Origin: an uncultured Porphyromonadaceae bacterium
Lineage (GTDB): Bacteria; Bacteroidota; Bacteroidia; Bacteroidales; Muribaculaceae
Reading direction: 5' to 3'
Assembly: GCA_902489275.1 (NCBI GenBank)
Contig: CABTZK010000010.1
Location: 1 to 63,156, forward strand
DNA: 63,156 bases
Shown: one piece after another, positions 32,790-41,232 of the stretch
How positions within the stretch are numbered: position 1 is the stretch's first letter
Layout of the letters: each line of letters opens with the position of its first letter
Made by a program: the position numbers and the translations under genes
Notes under the pieces: model-generated
Told to the model about the DNA's origin: nothing
Databases searched by the model: none
What the model saw: only the letters and a program-made list of their open reading frames with translations

Positions 32790-34112
32790 CTATTTTTTCA
32801 GCTTCTCCTGAATGGCCTTGCTCTCTGCCTCGTAGCCTGGCTTGTTGAGCAGGGCAAACATGTTTTTCTTGTAGGCCTCTACGCCAGGTTGGTTGAACGG
32901 GTTCACGCCGAGGATATAGCCACTCACGCCGCAGGCTTTTTGGAAGAAGTAAATCAGCTGGCCGATGTATCGCTCCTTGAGGGCGGGAATCGTGATGAGC
33001 AGGTTGGGGACACCGCCGTCTACATGGGCCAGGCGTGTGCCTAACTCGGCCATCTTGTTCACGTCGTCCACTTTCTTCCCAGCGATGAAGTTGAGGCCGT
33101 CGAGGTTCTCGTTGTCGTTGGGAATCACCACTTCGTGGTCTTGCTCGCTCACGCTGAGCACGGTCTCGAATATTGTGCGCTCGCCGTCTTGGATCCATTG
33201 ACCCATCGAGTGCAAGTCGGTCGTGAAATCGACGCTTGCCGGGAAGATGCCCTTGTGGTCCTTGCCCTCGCTCTCGCCGTAGAGCTGTTTCCACCACTCG
33301 GCGATGAAGTGCAATTTGGGGTTGAAATTCACCAGGATTTCGGTCTTCTTGCCTGCCTGGTAGAGGGCGTTGCGCGTTTGCGCATAGGTGTAGATGCCGT
33401 CGGGCGCGCCTTGTTCCATTTCCACGGCTCCTGCAACCAGAGCCCTGATGTCGAATCCTGCCACGGCAATGGGAAGCAGCCCTACTGGGGTGAGCACCGA
33501 GAAGCGCCCGCCCACGTTGTCGGGAATGACGTAGGTCTTGTAGCCCTCTTGGGTGGCGAGGCTGCGCAACGCGCCTTTGTGGGCATCGGTAATGGCCACA
33601 ATGCGTGTCGCGGCCTCTTTCTTGCCCACCTGCCCCTCCAGCATGGTCTTGAGCAGGCGGAAGGCAATGGCTGGCTCGGTCGTGGTTCCTGACTTTGAGA
33701 TGACGATGATGCCAAAACGTTTGCCTTTGAGCAAGTCCATGAGGTCATAGAGATAGTCCTCGCCCATGTTGTTGCCGGCAAACAGCACCTTAGTGCTTGC
33801 GGGCTTGAAGGCGGCGAAGTGGTCGCTCAGCGCCTCTATCACAGCCTTAGCGCCCAAGTAGCTGCCGCCGATGCCGATGGCTACCACATAGTCACACTTG
33901 CCGCGCAATTCTCGCGCGGTGATTTCGAGGTCGCTCATCTGTGGCTCGGTGATGCTGCTGGGCAAGTGTACCCAGCCCAGGAAGTCGTTTCCCGCGCCTG
34001 TCGCTTTTTCGAGTTTCTCTGCCGCTGCCGCTGCTTGGTCGCGCAGGGCGGCCACCTTGGTCTCGTCAATGGCCGAGCCAAGCGCTGCTGTGTTGTTGAC
34101 TTGGATTTTCAT
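32790..34112 (-). CDS. pgi: Glucose-6-phosphate isomerase
   Basis: Interconverts glucose-6-phosphate and fructose-6-phosphate in glycolysis. 440 residues from MKIQVNNTAALGSAID at 34112; the frame is open to 34313, but that part overlaps upp and is unlike any Pgi. Typical motifs: VAIGIGGSYLGAKAVIEAL, LFAGNNMGEDYLYDLM, VISKSGTTTEPAIAFR, DNVGGRFSVLTPVGLLPIA and FNPKLHFIAEWWKQLYGESEG. Ends AESKAIQEKLKK. It lies 43 bases downstream of upp on the same strand. Confidence 0.97.
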   Translation of the reverse strand: MKIQVNNTAALGSAIDETKVAALRDQAAAAAEKLEKATGAGNDFLGWVHLPSSITEPQMSDLEITARELRGKCDYVVAIGIGGSYLGAKAVIEALSDHFAAFKPASTKVLFAGNNMGEDYLYDLMDLLKGKRFGIIVISKSGTTTEPAIAFRLLKTMLEGQVGKKEAATRIVAITDAHKGALRSLATQEGYKTYVIPDNVGGRFSVLTPVGLLPIAVAGFDIRALVAGAVEMEQGAPDGIYTYAQTRNALYQAGKKTEILVNFNPKLHFIAEWWKQLYGESEGKDHKGIFPASVDFTTDLHSMGQWIQDGERTIFETVLSVSEQDHEVVIPNDNENLDGLNFIAGKKVDDVNKMAELGTRLAHVDGGVPNLLITIPALKERYIGQLIYFFQKACGVSGYILGVNPFNQPGVEAYKKNMFALLNKPGYEAESKAIQEKLKK

Positions 34113-34155
34113 TTCCCCTTGATTTAAATAGTGATGTGTTAAGATGAGATCTTGC

Positions 34156-34812
34156 TTATTCTTTCTCGCCATAGAGGAGGTCGCCCGCATCGCCAAGCCC
34201 TGGGATGATGTAGCTGTGCTCGTTGAGCTCGTGGTCGGTGTCACAGGTCCAGATGGTGCAGTGATGCTCGGGCAGGCTCTGGCGCACGCAGTCGATGGCC
34301 TGGTCGGTGGCAATCACGCTGCACACGTGGATGTGCTTGGGGTGTCCTTTGGTCATGAGCGCCTGGAATGCCAGCTCCATCGAGCTGCCTGTCGCCAGCA
34401 TGGGGTCGGCAATGATGAGTACCTTGTCGTCGATGCTCGGGCAGGCGATATACTCGATGTGCACGTTGAAGTCGTTGTTTTTCGGGGTATACTTGCGGTA
34501 GGCGCTCACAAAGCCGTTCTCGGCTTGGTCAAAATAGCTCAAGAAACCCTCATGGAATGGCAGTCCCGCGCGCAAGATGGTGGTGAGCACCACCTTGTCG
34601 GCCACCACGCTTGTCGGCTTCACCCCCAGTGGAGTCTCGGTGATTTTTGTGCTGTAGTTGAGGCGCTTTGAGATCTCGTAGGCCATGATCTGGCCCAGGC
34701 GCTGGATGTTGGCGCGAAAGCGGAAGCGCTCTTGCTGCAAGTCTTTGTCGCGAAGCTCGCTCATGAAATGGCTCACGAGCGAGTTGTGGTCACATAAGTT
34801 GATAATTTCCAT
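34156..34812 (-). CDS. upp: Uracil phosphoribosyltransferase
   Basis: Salvages uracil to UMP with PRPP. 218 residues. PRPP-binding loop LIIADPMLATGSSMELAF and the C-terminal substrate loop DHELNEHSYIIPGLGDAGD are standard for UPRT. N-terminal part: QRLGQIMAYEISKRLNYS and KVVLTTILRAGLPFHEGF. It is followed on the same strand by pgi; a promoter box lies just upstream. Confidence 0.96.
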   Translation of the reverse strand: MEIINLCDHNSLVSHFMSELRDKDLQQERFRFRANIQRLGQIMAYEISKRLNYSTKITETPLGVKPTSVVADKVVLTTILRAGLPFHEGFLSYFDQAENGFVSAYRKYTPKNNDFNVHIEYIACPSIDDKVLIIADPMLATGSSMELAFQALMTKGHPKHIHVCSVIATDQAIDCVRQSLPEHHCTIWTCDTDHELNEHSYIIPGLGDAGDLLYGEKE

Positions 34813-34843
34813 GTTCTTGAGTTGATGAAGTCTTTTCTATCCG

Positions 34844-34851
34844 CAAAATTA
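34844..34851 (-). promoter_or_regulatory. -7 element TAATTTTG of upp
   Basis: TAATTTTG on the minus strand, 31 bases before the upp start. No clean -33 element. Confidence 0.5.
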
Positions 34852-34994
34852 CAACATTTTTCTCAGATGCAGGAAATTTCCCCACGAGAATTTAGCCGCC
34901 GCAGCCGCCAGGCTTGTAGATTTGAAGATTCCACGACGTAGTGCGAAAACTTGAGATTTTGAACGCCAAAAGATGAATTCTTCAAACAAATCAC

Positions 34995-35002
34995 TAATTT
35001 TG
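34995..35002 (+). promoter_or_regulatory. -7 element TAATTTTG of the glycosyltransferase gene
   Basis: TAATTTTG, 33 bases before the chosen ATG at 35036; -33 element weak. The upstream intergenic stretch shows no other feature. Confidence 0.5.
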
Positions 35003-35035
35003 TAACTTGAAAATGGAATTGACGTGATTTTGACT

Positions 35036-36220
35036 ATGGTTTTTACTTTTGACATTTCCACTTCGATTGCGGTGCTGCTTGTAGCGGCGCTGGCACTCAC
35101 GGCCATTGTTGCGCTGTGGCAGTGGTCGCGCGCCAGGCGGCTTGAGCAGTTTGCGAGCCACGACGAGCTGGCGCGCGACTACTTGACCGAGGACGAGTTG
35201 CCCAGTGTGAGCGTGGTGGTCTATGCCCATAACGATGCCGATTGCCTGGAGCAGTTTCTCCCCTTGATGCTGCAACAGGACTATCCTTGCTTTGAGGTGA
35301 TTGTGGTTGACGATGGCTCTTACGACGCCAGTCGCGACATCGTGAGCGACATGATGCCGCATTTCCCCAACTTGCGGCTGAGTTTCTCGCCCGACAACAC
35401 CCGCTCGCTGAGTCGCAAGAAGCTGTGCCTCATGCTGGGCATTAAGGCGGCGCGTAACGAGGTGACTGTAACGACCAATGCCAATGTGCGCGTGCCCAGC
35501 GACCAGTGGCTGCGCCTGATGATGCGCAACTTCACGCCGGGCACCGATGTGGTGCTGGGCTACTCCCGCTACCGCTACAGCGAGGATCGCTCGCCGGGGC
35601 GCTTTTATCGCCGCTACGACGTGGTGACAACCGCACTGCAGTGGCTCACGAGCGCGATTAAAGGGAAACCCTACCGTGGCGTGAGCGACAACCTGGCCTA
35701 TCGCCGTCACCTCTTTTTTGAGCACAATGGCTTTGCGCGCAACATGGACCTGCGCTGGGGCGAGGACGATGTTTATGTGAGCGAGATTGCCCATGGCGGC
35801 AATACGCGCCTGGAACTCTCTCCGGGCAGCCAAGTTCAGGTTCACTACAGCCACGTGCCACGTGCCCACCGCCTGCTCAAGCTGCGCCGTGACTTCACCA
35901 CGCGGCAATTGAGCGTCAGCAAGCCTTTTTTGGTGCAAGGATTGATGTCGACGCTCAATAGCGCTCGCTTGAGCTGCCTTGCCGCGGCCATTGCCCTTGA
36001 CTGGAGCAACCTTTTCACCCTTGCGGTGGCTGCCGTGCTGCTGGTGGCCTCATGGGTGCTGGTCACGTTGCCTTTCAACCGTGCCTGCCGCGTGCTTCAC
36101 GCTCCCGTGCTGTTTGTGGCCGTGCCTTTGTTTGCCATTTGGCGGCCTGTGGTGAATCTCTGCTATCGCGTGAGGGGCGTTCGTACCCGGCAAGCCAACT
36201 ACACCTCGATCTATGATTAG
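35036..36220 (+). CDS. Family 2 glycosyltransferase, membrane-anchored
   Basis: 394 residues (start at ATG 35036; GTG 35024 is an alternative). One N-terminal and one or two C-terminal hydrophobic segments enclose a GT2 catalytic domain: SVVVYAHNDADCLEQFLPLM (nucleotide-binding start), VIVVDDGSYDASRDIV, TTNANVRVPSDQWLR where a D-x-D-like motif is expected, RWGEDDVYVSEIA (catalytic ED) and LLKLRRDFTTRQLS in place of a QxxRW. Likely transfers a sugar to an envelope lipid or polysaccharide; the sugar is unknown. It overlaps the following acyltransferase gene by eight bases. Confidence 0.8.
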   Translation: MVFTFDISTSIAVLLVAALALTAIVALWQWSRARRLEQFASHDELARDYLTEDELPSVSVVVYAHNDADCLEQFLPLMLQQDYPCFEVIVVDDGSYDASRDIVSDMMPHFPNLRLSFSPDNTRSLSRKKLCLMLGIKAARNEVTVTTNANVRVPSDQWLRLMMRNFTPGTDVVLGYSRYRYSEDRSPGRFYRRYDVVTTALQWLTSAIKGKPYRGVSDNLAYRRHLFFEHNGFARNMDLRWGEDDVYVSEIAHGGNTRLELSPGSQVQVHYSHVPRAHRLLKLRRDFTTRQLSVSKPFLVQGLMSTLNSARLSCLAAAIALDWSNLFTLAVAAVLLVASWVLVTLPFNRACRVLHAPVLFVAVPLFAIWRPVVNLCYRVRGVRTRQANYTSIYD

Positions 36221-37292
36221 CGACCGGCGCAGCAAGGTTTTGCCCCTCGTCTCGTTGAGGGGACTGTTCTGCATCGCCATTGCCTTGTTTCACAGCAACG
36301 TCCGCATTGTCTTTGAGCAACTCGCGGGGTGCGGCGTCGTGTTCTTCTTCGTGATGAGTGGTTTTTTTATGGCGCTGCAGCATCCTGCCATCAGCATCGA
36401 GGAGCGCTACCACAAGCGCTATTTCCTGCCCAAAGCCTTGCGCCTTTACGCCATTCACTGGCTGGCTTTGCTGCTGCTGCTGGTCATTCACTTCCTGTTC
36501 AACACCTATGATCCGCACATCACGTGGAAAGCCATTGTGCCCAATGTGCTGCTATTGCAAAGTTATTTTCCCGACAAAGAGATTTTCTTCTCGTTCAACT
36601 CAGTATCATGGTTTCTTTGCTCGATTTTGTGCTGCTATTTCTGCTATCCGTTCCTTGCGCATGCGTTAAAATCAATGAGATTAAAGTACAGAATCCTATT
36701 GATGCTCGCCCTCATGGTGCTCTATGGTGTTGCGCTCTATCCCATCGGTAGCGAGGACGTCATCACCTACACGCACGTGTGCCCCTTGCTCCGCCTTTAT
36801 GAGTTTGCCCTCGGCATCGTGCTGGGTGACTTGTACCACAAGTTAAACGGGAAGATGCAGGAAATGAGCGCTGCAAGCGCCACGCTCATCGAGGCGGCGC
36901 CGCTGGCCCTGCTGGCCCTGCTGGTTGCGGTCGACTTGCTCCACCGCGATATTTTCAGGAGCAATTACAACGACAGCTATCTTTGGGAAATCCCTTCGGC
37001 ACTCATCATCCTGGCCTTCATGCTCACGGCAGGCGGCAAGGGGCTGATCGGGCGTGCGCTCAGTTGGAAGCCCCTGGTGTGGCTGGGCGGATTGAGCCTT
37101 GAGCTGTTTTTGTTTCAAGCTATTGCGGGACTCGTCTACAACTACGTGGTGTCGCCCGTGTTTGGGCATTTCGGGATGAACATCTACCCCTATTACCCCA
37201 TTGGCCTGCTCCCTATCCTCGTGGTTTTGGCCTGGGTAGTCAACCGCTACTTCACCACACGGGTAGCGGCGATTATCCCAGTCGCAAGATGA
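36213..37292 (+). CDS. Acyltransferase family 3 membrane protein
   Basis: 359 residues, about ten membrane segments. Begins with KVLPLVSLRGLFCIAIALFH, the conserved R...H region of acyltransferase-3 proteins, then GVVFFFVMSGFFMALQHP. Members add acetyl or other acyl groups to surface sugars, such as O-antigen. It overlaps the glycosyltransferase gene, so the pair probably builds or modifies an envelope glycan together. A strong hairpin follows its stop. Confidence 0.85.
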   Translation: MISDRRSKVLPLVSLRGLFCIAIALFHSNVRIVFEQLAGCGVVFFFVMSGFFMALQHPAISIEERYHKRYFLPKALRLYAIHWLALLLLLVIHFLFNTYDPHITWKAIVPNVLLLQSYFPDKEIFFSFNSVSWFLCSILCCYFCYPFLAHALKSMRLKYRILLMLALMVLYGVALYPIGSEDVITYTHVCPLLRLYEFALGIVLGDLYHKLNGKMQEMSAASATLIEAAPLALLALLVAVDLLHRDIFRSNYNDSYLWEIPSALIILAFMLTAGGKGLIGRALSWKPLVWLGGLSLELFLFQAIAGLVYNYVVSPVFGHFGMNIYPYYPIGLLPILVVLAWVVNRYFTTRVAAIIPVAR

Positions 37293-37314
37293 AGGCGGCA
37301 CGGGCTCAAAGTTC

Positions 37315-37355
37315 GAGCGCCACGCTGGGCAGCCGATGCCCAGCGTGGCGCTCGT
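37315..37355. terminator. 17-bp perfect hairpin between the acyltransferase gene and the T9SS operon
   Basis: CGAGCGCCACGCTGGGC (37315-37331) pairs with GCCCAGCGTGGCGCTCG (37339-37355) around a seven-base loop. It can serve both converging transcripts; no U-tract. Confidence 0.75.
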
Positions 37356-37374
37356 GTGAAAGGGTCAGGTAAAA

Positions 37375-38520
37375 TTATTTCTTGCGGTTGCGCACGCTCC
37401 GCACCGAGCCGCCTTGGTTGCCGCTTGACTTGGGCTTGCGGGTCTTCACTTTGGCGGTCTTGTGTTTCTTCTCTTTGGCCGATGTGCGCTTGCTGCCGCG
37501 CTTGGTGGTCTTTCTCACGCTCTTGGTCTCGGTTGCCTGCTCGTTGCTGCTGTCTTCGGTTGCGCTGTCGCCGTCTCCTTCGTCCACGGTTTCCCCATGA
37601 GCTTTAGCGGCCTCTTTTTCGGCCTGGGCGCGTGCCTGGAGTTCTTCCCGGTCGGGAACCCAAAGGTCCTTGTCAAACTGGTGCAGGCGATTCTCGATGC
37701 TGTCCTGGGCGTGCTTGTAGGCCTCGTCTTCGGGGAATTGCTGGCGCAAAGTGAGATTGCGCAGGTTCTTCACCTTGTAGATTTCGCCGCTGTACATATT
37801 CAACTTGAAGAAGTCGTCAAGGTTGTAGCGCAGCAGGTTGTTGTCGTCGTCGGTAAACACATATTGTTGCGCAATGTAGGGCCTGATGTCGTTGAGTTTC
37901 ACCCAAAACATGGGCCATTTTTGCATCACGCCATACTCGTCCTCGCGGTGGAGCACCGGGGCCAGCGCCTCGACGCGTGTAGTCACTTGATTGCTCCTGA
38001 TGTCAAATTCCCATTTCTCCATGATGTAGTAGCTCATCACCTCGCTGCCGGGAATGTCGGCATTCTCGATGGTGTAGCGCGGGTGCTTGTCGCTGCTCCC
38101 CTTGGCTTGGGCATAGAGAATGTGGAAGCGGTCAAACATGTTGGTGATGTTGTACTTGTACTCGTCGGTAAACATCTCGCGTCCGTCGAGCCACTCATAC
38201 ACGTCGATGTCGCCATTGGCCACCAGGCGCATGATGATGAAAAACAGGCTCTCACCGTCTTCGTTAGGCTCGTCGGGGTAGTAGAGCGCCGGGTTTTTCC
38301 CCTTGGTCAGGTCTAATTCGCGATACACAATCTTCATCCACTGCAAGTCGGCGTCGCTTGGCTCTTTCACCTCGTAGAACGACTGCTGGCGATCGGTAAT
38401 TTGCGTGCCAGACTTCTTGCCGGCCTTGTCGCCTGTCTTTTTCTTGACCACTTGGGCTTGAGCGCCACTTGCGGCGAGCGCGACCAGGCAGAGGGCTGTT
38501 ATCATTTTCAAGAACTTCAT
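37375..38520 (-). CDS. porN: T9SS ring protein PorN/GldN
   Basis: Periplasmic protein that with PorK forms the ring of the type IX secretion system under the outer membrane. 381 residues: signal peptide (MKFLKMITALCLVALAASGAQA), then DRQQSFYEVKEPSDADLQWMKIVYRELDL, typical GldN; MFTDEYKYNITNMFDRFHIL; and KWPMFWVKLNDIRPYIAQQ. The last 45 residues are unusually basic (KTTKRGSKRTSAKEKKHKT), a tail not found on a minimal GldN. It is last in the operon, 32 bases after porM. Confidence 0.92.
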   Translation of the reverse strand: MKFLKMITALCLVALAASGAQAQVVKKKTGDKAGKKSGTQITDRQQSFYEVKEPSDADLQWMKIVYRELDLTKGKNPALYYPDEPNEDGESLFFIIMRLVANGDIDVYEWLDGREMFTDEYKYNITNMFDRFHILYAQAKGSSDKHPRYTIENADIPGSEVMSYYIMEKWEFDIRSNQVTTRVEALAPVLHREDEYGVMQKWPMFWVKLNDIRPYIAQQYVFTDDDNNLLRYNLDDFFKLNMYSGEIYKVKNLRNLTLRQQFPEDEAYKHAQDSIENRLHQFDKDLWVPDREELQARAQAEKEAAKAHGETVDEGDGDSATEDSSNEQATETKSVRKTTKRGSKRTSAKEKKHKTAKVKTRKPKSSGNQGGSVRSVRNRKK

Positions 38521-38552
38521 ATTGCTATCGATATAAAATTATTCAAAGTTGA

Positions 38553-40124
38553 TCAATTCACAATCACCTCCATCGGTGAGATGTCGCGGGTCACTCCATC
38601 GGGACCTGTCGCTTTCACTCGCGAGATATAGAAGCGCTTGCCATGCTTCATGTTGCGCATGGCGCTGCGCTGGCGTTCCGAGAAGTTGGAGCCTGCCGAT
38701 GGCTCGGCCATGGCATTTCCCATTTGGTCAAAGAGCACCATTTCAAAGCTCACCACGCGATAGTCGATTTTCAGCAAGTCGTCGTCGATGGCGGCATCAA
38801 GGCCCTTGGCGGCCAGCAAGGTGCCTTTGGGGAAGGGTTTCCCGCCCTTGTAGGATGCGGGGTTGCCGTCGGCGCTCCTGTAGGAGATATAGGGTGTGGG
38901 GTCGGGCAGCTTGCGCACACGGAACTTGGCGCTGCCCACGTTGGTGCGTTGCCCGTCGATTTCGGCACTCACAGAGATTTCGCACATCTGGCCAATGGCC
39001 TTGGTGCGAGCCACCCATCCTGCTGCCGTCCTGGTGAGGGTGCCGTTGGTCATCGTGGCGTTGATTGACTGCTGCGGGACTCCCGAGACGGCAATCGACA
39101 CGGGGTTGTCGATGCCGGCGTAGAACACGTTCATCATCGTTGCCGAGATAGATGCCATGGGTTCAATCACGGTGTAGTTGCTCTTGAAGTCACGCTTGGT
39201 CACGGTGCCGTCGCGGCCGACGACTTCGATATAGCCCGAGTACTCGAATGTGCCCACCGAGCCCGTCGACACTTCATAGAGCCCTTTGTTGTTGCCCAAG
39301 AGCGACCCGTTCACATAGACTTTGGGGCGCTGCATGGTGTCGACAGCGGCCATCACGATATTGGCCGAGTACTTTTGCCCACGCATCACGATGCGCGACT
39401 GTGGCACGACAAATGCCTCCACCGAGTTCACGCGCAGCTCCCCGGTGTCAAGCCCCGAAAGGATCTGGTTGAGCACAACGCCCTCCGAGAAACGGATGTC
39501 GTTCTGCAACTTCGACAGCAAGGTCACAGCGGCAATGGTAGGCATTTTCTCGAAGAGGCTTTCCTCCCATTTCTTGGTGCCGTCTTTCGTCTTCACGTTG
39601 GCGGTGGTGAGCGCGTTTTCCACGCTTTGCTGTTTTTGCGGGTCGCCGAGCAGGCTCATCACGTAGTCGCGGTATCGCTCGATGCGCATTTTCAGCTCAT
39701 GGCCTTTCTTGCCCGTTGGGGGAAGCATGATTTGGGAAGCCGCGTCGAGGTTCTCTTGGTTCTCGATGTGGTCAACTTTCCCTTGCGGGCCATCGGCTTT
39801 GCGCACGATTTCAAGTTTCAATTGCTCGATGTAGTCATACAGGCTATCGCTGGCATTGGTCACGGCGATGCCCTCGTCGAGCCACTGCTTGCCCGTCTTG
39901 GGGAACTTGTTGTAGAAGGCCTCCAGCTCGCCCAGCAACGCGCGGTTGCGTGCCGTGAGTGTGTTGTTGGTCCGAGTCAAGCCCTGCTGAACTTGGTTGA
40001 AACCGTTGAGCACGTCGCTCGACACGTTCAAGGCAAGCATGGCCGTGAGGACGATATACATCAAGTTTATCATCTTCTGGCGTGGCGACATGTTGCCAAA
40101 CGATTGGTTTCTATGGATTGCCAT
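38553..40124 (-). CDS. porM: T9SS motor protein PorM/GldM
   Basis: One-membrane-span protein whose large periplasmic part links the motor to the PorKN ring. 523 residues. N-terminal MSPRQKMINLMYIVLTAMLALNVSSD is the single membrane helix with the GldM pattern. The periplasmic region has four domains with the usual start LTRTNNTLTARNRALLGELE and LPPTGKKGHELKMRIERYRDY. Its start overlaps the porL stop (TAATG at 40124), so translation is coupled. Confidence 0.95.
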   Translation of the reverse strand: MAIHRNQSFGNMSPRQKMINLMYIVLTAMLALNVSSDVLNGFNQVQQGLTRTNNTLTARNRALLGELEAFYNKFPKTGKQWLDEGIAVTNASDSLYDYIEQLKLEIVRKADGPQGKVDHIENQENLDAASQIMLPPTGKKGHELKMRIERYRDYVMSLLGDPQKQQSVENALTTANVKTKDGTKKWEESLFEKMPTIAAVTLLSKLQNDIRFSEGVVLNQILSGLDTGELRVNSVEAFVVPQSRIVMRGQKYSANIVMAAVDTMQRPKVYVNGSLLGNNKGLYEVSTGSVGTFEYSGYIEVVGRDGTVTKRDFKSNYTVIEPMASISATMMNVFYAGIDNPVSIAVSGVPQQSINATMTNGTLTRTAAGWVARTKAIGQMCEISVSAEIDGQRTNVGSAKFRVRKLPDPTPYISYRSADGNPASYKGGKPFPKGTLLAAKGLDAAIDDDLLKIDYRVVSFEMVLFDQMGNAMAEPSAGSNFSERQRSAMRNMKHGKRFYISRVKATGPDGVTRDISPMEVIVN

Positions 40125-41122
40125 TAATACTGATCGTTATTTGGGTCGTTGTTACTGTCGTTGCTATTGTCGTTGAAATCGGTGCCGGGCATCGCGCCGC
40201 CCATGGGGCGATACATGTTGACTGTCATGGCCTTGATCATTTTCTCGTAGACACTGTTGAGCTGCTTCATGTAGCGTGCCATTTTCTCGGTCTCGTCGCA
40301 GTAGTGCGCGCTCTCGGCTGCCGATTTCTCATACATGTCTCTGATGTCCTTCAAGCCGCGGTTCACACGGTCGATGGAGTCGATTTGCGACGAGATGCTC
40401 TTGAGTTGGATTTCGTAGATGGTGTTGATGCCATTGATGTTGTGGTTGAGGTTCTCCATCTGCTGCACGTAGCCTGTGGAGCTTTCCTTGATGCCCTCGC
40501 TATTGTCGGTGATGGCCTTGTAGCTTTGCAGCAAGGTCTCGCTCACCTGGTTCAGCGCTGTGGTGGTCTCGTTGAGTTTCACCATTTGCTCAGAGATACT
40601 CGACATCTGGTCAAGATATTTGGCGGTAGCCTCGGTGAGGTCGGCCATTTTCGCGATTTGCTCGGTGGCGCTGCTCATGCGCTCGATACTCTCGGCCAGT
40701 GAGACCGTCTGCTCCTCGGTGAGCTGGACGCCCTGTGGCAATCCCATGGCACTCTTCACCTCGGCCTGTGTCATGGCTGCCGGCTGGGCTGCCGTGGCGC
40801 TCTCCCCAGCGATTACCACGCCTGCGGCGTTAGCAAACGCGGGTCGGTCTTCAGGGTTCTTGGTTTCGAGCACTGGGAACACTTCGGCCCAGTCATACTC
40901 TTTCTCGGGACGGTCAAAAGCGGTGAGCACGAACATGAGTACCTCGGTACCCATGCCAATGGTGAGCAAGGTATTGCCCCCCTCCAGGTGCAGGATTTTG
41001 AACAGCGCGCCCCAAATCACGACTGCCGCGCCAATGCTGAATGCGAAGTTGAAGAAACGTTGTCCGAAAGCGCCCGAGAGGAAGCGCTCCACCACGTTTC
41101 TATATTTTTTGATTTTACCCAT
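40124..41122 (-). CDS. porL: T9SS motor protein PorL/GldL
   Basis: Inner-membrane protein that with PorM uses the proton gradient to power T9SS. 332 residues, two membrane helices near the start: FNFAFSIGAAVVIWGALFKI and LTIGMGTEVLMFVLTAF, the second holding the conserved glutamate needed for proton flow. The rest is a cytoplasmic coiled-coil-rich region with repeated heptads (EQIAKMADLTEATAKYLDQM). A 110-base gap separates it from porK and contains a small hairpin (41180-41193). The long disordered end (DFNDNSNDSNNDPNNDQY) is Asn/Asp-rich. Confidence 0.94.
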   Translation of the reverse strand: MGKIKKYRNVVERFLSGAFGQRFFNFAFSIGAAVVIWGALFKILHLEGGNTLLTIGMGTEVLMFVLTAFDRPEKEYDWAEVFPVLETKNPEDRPAFANAAGVVIAGESATAAQPAAMTQAEVKSAMGLPQGVQLTEEQTVSLAESIERMSSATEQIAKMADLTEATAKYLDQMSSISEQMVKLNETTTALNQVSETLLQSYKAITDNSEGIKESSTGYVQQMENLNHNINGINTIYEIQLKSISSQIDSIDRVNRGLKDIRDMYEKSAAESAHYCDETEKMARYMKQLNSVYEKMIKAMTVNMYRPMGGAMPGTDFNDNSNDSNNDPNNDQY

Positions 41123-41232
41123 TTTTTAGAATTAAAAATTAAGAGTTTTCTGTTTCGTGTTGAGTGTTTGTGCGGTTCACGCCATGAGTGGCGATGGGGA
41201 GGGGGAAAATAGCCTGCCAGAGGGGCGATAGG

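Noticed and set aside
34113..34313. N-terminal extension of pgi
   Set aside because: It overlaps upp in another frame and does not resemble any phosphoglucose isomerase; MKIQ at 34112 is the family start.
35024..36220. GTG 35024 as the glycosyltransferase start
   Set aside because: ATG 35036 gives a normal N-terminus, and both are after the promoter; the difference is four residues and cannot be decided.
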